From assembly GCA_017465545.1 (NCBI GenBank), contig JAFTVY010000075.1, positions 1 to 47,301 on the forward strand: DNA of 47,301 nucleotides, in the 5' to 3' direction. The position numbers were made by a program, and so were the translations under genes. Source of the stretch: Ruminiclostridium sp. (GTDB taxonomy: Bacteria > Bacillota > Clostridia > Oscillospirales > Ruminococcaceae). Shown piece by piece: positions 43,341 to 47,301 of this stretch; position 1 is the first letter of the stretch; the number at the start of each line of letters is the position of its first letter. Under the pieces are notes generated by a model that ran no database searches, was not told the DNA's origin, and saw only the letters and a list, made by a program, of their open reading frames with translations.

Positions 43341-43820
43341 ATGGAAATCATAGTAGCAGTAGATGAAAATTTCGGCATCGGCAAGGACAATAACCTCCTT
43401 GCAAGAATATCCCCCGATCTTAAAAGACTCCGTAACTTCACCGTCGGAAATATAATAGTAATGGGCAGTAAGACCTATATGAGCTTTCCTAAAAGACCTC
43501 TGCCCGACAGAGAGAACTTAGTTATCACAAGAAGCCCCGAAAACTTCCCCGACGTAAAATGCTTTACCTCGGTAGAGGAATTTTTGGAGTATAGCAAAAC
43601 CGCCGACAAGCCTATTTTCGTACTCGGCGGCGGTCAGATATATAAACAGCTTCTTCCCTACTGCGACAAGGCGCACGTAACAAAGATTCTTCACAGCTTT
43701 GAAGCGGACACCTTCTTCCCGAATCTTGACGAGGATGAGAACTGGGAAATCGCTGAAGAGGGCGAGGTAATCGAGACCGAGCAGTATCCTTTTAAGTACG
43801 TTACCTATGTGAGAAAGTAA
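43341..43820 (+). CDS. folA: Dihydrofolate reductase, 159 aa
   Basis: Typical chromosomal-type DHFR: N-terminal IIVAVDENFGIGKDNNLLAR, the substrate-binding acidic residue in PDLKRLRNFT, the NADPH-binding segment IIVMGSKTYMSFPKRPLPDR and the glycine motif VLGGGQIYKQLLP. It reduces dihydrofolate to tetrahydrofolate with NADPH for thymidylate and purine synthesis. Length is normal. AAAGGA precedes the ATG. It follows the FN3 gene by 14 bp on the same strand and ends at a strong hairpin terminator. No thymidylate synthase gene is next to it, unlike the common thyA-folA arrangement. Confidence 0.93.
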   Translation: MEIIVAVDENFGIGKDNNLLARISPDLKRLRNFTVGNIIVMGSKTYMSFPKRPLPDRENLVITRSPENFPDVKCFTSVEEFLEYSKTADKPIFVLGGGQIYKQLLPYCDKAHVTKILHSFEADTFFPNLDEDENWEIAEEGEVIETEQYPFKYVTYVRK

Positions 43821-43838
43821 AAGATATTTATATCAGAA

Positions 43839-43873
43839 GTAGCCTATAGCTGATGCTATAGGCTACATTTTTT
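43839..43873. terminator. Terminator after dihydrofolate reductase
   Basis: GTAGCCTATAGC and GCTATAGGCTAC pair perfectly across a TGAT loop, followed by ATTTTTT. Its right arm overlaps the stop codon of the convergent HTH gene. Confidence 0.88.
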
Positions 43874-44084
43874 CTTCTATCAGAGCTACGATTTCACTTG
43901 GTTTCATATCAAGAGCCTGCGCCAGTCTGAACAGGGTTTCAAGAGTAGGTCTCCGCTCTCCCCGTTCAATTGCACTCAGGTGCGTTCTGCCAATGTCAGC
44001 AAGACCGCTGACCACCTCCTGAGACAGCCCCTTCTTCTCTCTTAACTCCTTGATAACGTCGCCCACTAATTCAGAATCCAGCAT
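43863..44084 (-). CDS. XRE-family HTH repressor, 73 aa
   Basis: The helix-turn-helix covers ~10-65: VIKELREKKGLSQEVVSGLA, then IGRTHLSAIERGERRPTLET and LFRLAQALDMKPSEIVALIE. This is a typical small Cro/C1-type regulator. The start at 44084 is chosen because GGAAGG precedes it; the frame reaches 44189 but lacks a ribosome binding site there. It is divergent from the CHAP-FN3 gene. The shared 136-bp region holds a perfect 16-bp palindrome just after that gene's promoter and a related half-site near its own TATACT box (44107-44112). It is therefore the likely repressor of the surface protein and of itself. Confidence 0.88.
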   Translation of the reverse strand: MLDSELVGDVIKELREKKGLSQEVVSGLADIGRTHLSAIERGERRPTLETLFRLAQALDMKPSEIVALIEEKM

Positions 44085-44144
44085 AAAACCCTTCCTTTCC
44101 TTTTTTAGTATAAGCAAAAAATATGTATTTTTTGAACACATTTG

Positions 44145-44173
44145 TTGACATTTAACAATAAATGTGGTATTAT
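44145..44173 (+). promoter_or_regulatory. Promoter of the CHAP-ricin-FN3 gene
   Basis: TTGACA (44145-44150), 17-base spacer, TATTAT (44168-44173), 48 bases before the ATG at 44221, which has AAGGAGG in front of it. Confidence 0.85.
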
Positions 44174-44181
44174 ATATAAAA

Positions 44182-44197
44182 GAATACATATGTATTC
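44182..44197. promoter_or_regulatory. 16-bp palindromic operator candidate
   Basis: GAATACATATGTATTC is a perfect dyad right after the predicted transcription start of the 44221 gene. A half-site-like AATATGTATT lies at ~44120-44129 near the HTH gene's promoter. This is a natural binding site for the divergent HTH protein. Confidence 0.6.
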
Positions 44198-44220
44198 ACA
44201 AAAAACAAGGAGGTTTTTCT

Positions 44221-47200
44221 ATGAAAAAGTTATCAAAGAAGCTTCTGTCGGTGCTGACAGCCGCGGCGATGATTTTTACAGTCCTCGCAACACCGATAGG
44301 TGAAATCCTCGGATTCACAGGGGAAGCGGTAAAGGCGAGTGCGGCGGTACAGAACGTATATCCCAAATGGCAGACCATTGATGGAGTAACCACAATTCGT
44401 TGCACTTATTACGCTTGGCAAGAAGCTTATGAACGAACAGGTGTAGCTTTACCTAATTTCGGAAATGGCGGAAGTTGGTATAACGCTGCAAAAAATGCAG
44501 GTTATGATGTTGGAACGGAAGCCAGAGCTAACTCCATTGCTGTTTATAGAGGCTCAACTTATGGCCATGTAGCGTATGTTGTAAGTGTAGATGGGGATAA
44601 AATGACACTAAATCAGGGAGGAATTAGTGGCGTTAGCGGTGCCGTTGATGGTGTTTTACTCGGAAATAAAGCGAGTACAAAAATCGGAAGTAAGCAGTGG
44701 AGTTCAAGCCAAAATACTCTTTATGGATTTATATATTTAAACATTGACCTCACCTCTTCCCCCAGCAATCTTGGAACCACGTTTACAGCGCCTATCAAGG
44801 TTACGTCAACAGGTAAAGTTTTAACAGCCGGAGCTGACGGTAACGTAACAGTTCAGACCTGGACAGGCGCAGATAATCAGCGTTGGATTTTTACCAAAAA
44901 CAGTTCTGATAACTATTATGAGATCAGAAACGGACAGTATTATCAGAAGGTGCTGGACGTATCCAACGGAAGCGACAAGGATGGAGCAAATCTCCAGATA
45001 TGGGAAGATAATGATACCGCTTCACAGCGCTTTGGTATATACGGCTCACAGGGTAATTACGTAATTAAGGTGAAATACTCCTCGGGACGTGTTATTGATA
45101 GCGACGGCGGTGATAATAACGTACATATGTGGACGTATTACCCGGATCTTGCTGTTCAGGAATTTACTATCAGCCCCGAGCCTACTACAAGATTTGATAC
45201 CTTCTCTGCAACAAATATTACAAATAATGATGCAAGAGTAAAATGTATGGCTTATAAGAGGTCTGAAGACAAAGCAGTAAAATACGGCGTTGTTTACGCA
45301 CCTGCTGATACGTGGAACGTAACTTCTTCCCGTAAATCTTTCTATTCAGCGGCAGCCATTACAAATGTAGGCAGTACGTACAGAGAAATATATTTTGACT
45401 TCGGCTCTGAAATCGGTGATACTCTTAAGCCTGATACAACGTACAATTACTATTTTGTAGCTGTATATAATATGGATGGCGTGAATATGACTTTTTCAAG
45501 TAGCGTTCAATCATTCAAAACCACAAACTCTTGTACTCATACCTTCGGCAGTTGGGTTACCAAAACGGCGGCGACCTGTACAGCAGACGGTTTAAAGCAG
45601 AGAACTTGCTCTAAATGTGGTAAGGTTGAAAGTGCGACTATAACAAAGCTCGGTCACTCATATACTTCATCCGTGACTAAGGCGGCAACCTGTACAACAA
45701 CAGGTGTAAGAACCTACAAGTGTTCAAGATGTACGTCAAGCTATACAGAAAGCATAGCGAAAATAGCTCACAGCTACACATCTTCTATAACTACACAGCC
45801 CACCTGTACAACAACAGGTATAAGAACCTATAAATGTTCAGGCTGTTCAGCAAGCTACACAGAGAGTATTGCAAAGACAGGACATAGCTATACAACAGGC
45901 TACGAAGCGGCTCACCCTCACAAGAATTACAAGAAGTGTACAGTATGTTCAACTGTAGAATATACAGGAACTACTCAGTATCTTTGCAGTTGTTTAAGCT
46001 GTACAAACCTTGTTGCACCTACTATTACTGTCACGACCTCTCAACCGAATATCAACAAAGCGGTAACGTTCAGCTGGGTGGCTTCTCCTAAGGATAAATT
46101 AGCAGGCTATTGGGTTCAGATTGCAGGACCTGATGGTAAAATGTTTAAAACAATTTCTATCAGTAAGGATGTCAATAGTTATACGTTTACTCCTACAATG
46201 ACAGGAGAATATAAAATTGCTATTGCCGCAACACCTACAGGTTCGACAGAAGGCGCGGGTTGTGTTTGGGCAAATAAGACGGTAAAAGTACATGATTATG
46301 TAACGTATACCATCAAGTCAACTTATACTTCCAAGGGCTTCGATCATCATCTTTGCTCACAGTGTAGTGCTGAATACAAGGATAATTATACATCCGGCAC
46401 GAAGGCTATTCCCAGCACACCCTTTACAGTAACGGCTACAAGTAAATCTGTAAAGCTTTCTATACCCACAACACCTTTTATTGAAGGTTACGTTATTACA
46501 AGAAAGTGCAACGGCGTTGTTGATAAGGAAACCACAGTAACAGATCCTGCTTATTATTCATTTGACATCACCGGCTTCAACACAGGAAGAGGCGCAAATG
46601 AATTAATAGTTTACACAAGAAGCGGAAGATATGCTGAAACAAATACGTATGGCATTGAAATAGTTGTAGATGCCAACGGATACGTTATAGGCGAAAGAGC
46701 ATATGGCTCTGAAGTGAAGTCAATTGTTCCCGAAGGCGGATTTGTCGCTTCTATGCACAATGCCTCTTCACAGTTTGCCGATATAGCAATAGGCGACAGA
46801 GTCGAATATGACATGGCTGATAAGATTCTTACAGTATATTATACAGCTAAGACTATAGAAAACGTAACGTATACCGATACTACAACAGAACCCGGCAAAA
46901 CGTATACGTATACAGTAACTCCTTACGTAAAAGAATTCAAGGGTGCTACAACTGAAAAAACGGTTACAATAGCTCCTTCTGCTGTCGTAGGCTTCAAATC
47001 TCCCAGCCGGTCAACCTCCGCAATCCGTCTTAACTGGACAAAGAATGCAAACGCTGACGGCTACGTAATTGAGCAGTTCAACGGCTCTGCGTGGGAACAG
47101 ATTGCTGACGTTACGGATAATTCCACAACCACCTACAAGGTAACGGGACTTAAATCAGGTACAGCCTACAAGTTCAGAATGAAGGCTTATTCTGTTACAA

Positions 47201-47301
47201 AGTACGGCGATACTATCTATGGCGACAAGACGGAAACTCTGACAGCAAACACTCAGGCATCAGCAGTAACAGGTCTTGCTCTTAAGAGCAGAAGTGCTTC
47301 C
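44221..47301 (+). CDS. Secreted CHAP-ricin-FN3 cell-wall hydrolase-like protein, N-terminal part (runs off the window)
   Basis: The 1027 visible residues start with a signal peptide (cut near VKASAA). A CHAP amidase/peptidase domain follows (~48-175), with Cys61 in RCTYYAW, His116 in GHVAYV and a polar residue near N131. A ricin-type beta-trefoil (~185-325; QRW, QRF and QEF motifs) comes next, then an FN3-like module. Residues ~440-605 hold four Cys/His repeats of ~40 residues (GHSY...CTTTG.RTYKC..C type), possibly zinc-binding. Further Ig/FN3 modules follow. CHAP enzymes cut peptidoglycan, and the other modules would bind sugars or wall. The frame is open at the right edge and continues in frame at base 1 through the shared 141 bases, ending at 939. 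Expression is probably controlled by the divergent HTH protein. Confidence 0.88.
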   Translation, partial: MKKLSKKLLSVLTAAAMIFTVLATPIGEILGFTGEAVKASAAVQNVYPKWQTIDGVTTIRCTYYAWQEAYERTGVALPNFGNGGSWYNAAKNAGYDVGTEARANSIAVYRGSTYGHVAYVVSVDGDKMTLNQGGISGVSGAVDGVLLGNKASTKIGSKQWSSSQNTLYGFIYLNIDLTSSPSNLGTTFTAPIKVTSTGKVLTAGADGNVTVQTWTGADNQRWIFTKNSSDNYYEIRNGQYYQKVLDVSNGSDKDGANLQIWEDNDTASQRFGIYGSQGNYVIKVKYSSGRVIDSDGGDNNVHMWTYYPDLAVQEFTISPEPTTRFDTFSATNITNNDARVKCMAYKRSEDKAVKYGVVYAPADTWNVTSSRKSFYSAAAITNVGSTYREIYFDFGSEIGDTLKPDTTYNYYFVAVYNMDGVNMTFSSSVQSFKTTNSCTHTFGSWVTKTAATCTADGLKQRTCSKCGKVESATITKLGHSYTSSVTKAATCTTTGVRTYKCSRCTSSYTESIAKIAHSYTSSITTQPTCTTTGIRTYKCSGCSASYTESIAKTGHSYTTGYEAAHPHKNYKKCTVCSTVEYTGTTQYLCSCLSCTNLVAPTITVTTSQPNINKAVTFSWVASPKDKLAGYWVQIAGPDGKMFKTISISKDVNSYTFTPTMTGEYKIAIAATPTGSTEGAGCVWANKTVKVHDYVTYTIKSTYTSKGFDHHLCSQCSAEYKDNYTSGTKAIPSTPFTVTATSKSVKLSIPTTPFIEGYVITRKCNGVVDKETTVTDPAYYSFDITGFNTGRGANELIVYTRSGRYAETNTYGIEIVVDANGYVIGERAYGSEVKSIVPEGGFVASMHNASSQFADIAIGDRVEYDMADKILTVYYTAKTIENVTYTDTTTEPGKTYTYTVTPYVKEFKGATTEKTVTIAPSAVVGFKSPSRSTSAIRLNWTKNANADGYVIEQFNGSAWEQIADVTDNSTTTYKVTGLKSGTAYKFRMKAYSVTKYGDTIYGDKTETLTANTQASAVTGLALKSRSAS
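47161..47301. repeat. 141-bp terminal direct repeat (identical to 1-141)
   Basis: The final 141 bases are identical to the first 141. An exact overlap of a typical assembler k-mer length at the two ends marks a contig closed on itself in the assembly graph. The coding frame matches across the join. Confidence 0.95.

Overview
The window reads as DNA from a Gram-positive anaerobe of the Clostridia, most like a Ruminococcus-type gut bacterium. The basis is strong AGGAGG ribosome binding sites, textbook sigma-A promoters (several TTGACA-N17-TATAAT), a reverse rubrerythrin plus rubredoxin pair, long secreted fibronectin type III proteins, and a WXG100/FtsK-ATPase secretion locus. This placement is inference. 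I saw no rRNA, tRNA, CRISPR, transposase, phage structural gene or plasmid replication gene. The first 141 bases are identical to the last 141, and the gene running off the right end continues in frame into the left end. The sequence is therefore circular in the assembly (47,160 unique bases), or was closed artificially through a repeat.

Layout. 1-939: C-terminal part of a secreted FN3-repeat protein. 982-4410 (minus): a tight four-gene operon of dNTP triphosphohydrolase, small P-loop kinase, membrane-anchored unknown and 2H-type phosphoesterase. 4411-4859: promoter plus tandem 114-bp palindrome-rich repeats. 4860-5420 (plus): small lipoprotein. 5460-24354 (minus): a large operon-like locus from one consensus promoter. 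In transcription order it holds a secreted, membrane-anchored vWA protein, a tubulin/FtsZ-like GTPase, a 657-residue membrane protein, a 1443-residue membrane protein ending in a zinc finger and an HExxH peptidase, an FtsK-type ATPase, two small helical WXG100-like proteins, an HNH/EndoVII-like nuclease toxin, and a TIR-TM-LRR protein. 24722-28831 (minus): giant zinc-ribbon/WG-repeat membrane protein.

29117-35526 (plus): transglutaminase-like lipoprotein, then a reduced type IV pilus/type II secretion-like set (GspF, pilin-like proteins, PilT-like ATPase) and three small membrane proteins. 35569-36499: a Cys-rich miniprotein, a promoter-hairpin-terminator candidate ncRNA, and a small HTH regulator. 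36618-37348 (minus): rubredoxin and reverse rubrerythrin behind a consensus promoter with a dyad operator. 37568-38257 (minus): unknown soluble protein. 38543-40848 (plus): NatAB/YhaQP-like ABC exporter. 40867-43326: secreted FN3 protein. 43341-43820: dihydrofolate reductase. 43863-44084 (minus): HTH repressor next to 44221-end, a secreted CHAP-ricin-FN3 protein that joins 1-939.

The most notable observation is at 8172-8214. The WXG100-like ORF ends in the slippery heptamer GGGAAAC in the correct phase. A 7-nt spacer and a GC-rich hairpin follow, and the nuclease ORF lies in the -1 frame with no ribosome binding site of its own. This predicts that programmed -1 frameshifting makes a fused export-domain/toxin protein of about 339 residues alongside the free 100-residue export protein. 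Together with the tubulin-like GTPase, vWA ectodomain and inverted Toll-like receptor architecture in the same operon, it makes 5.4-24.4 kb the best candidate for an undescribed system.
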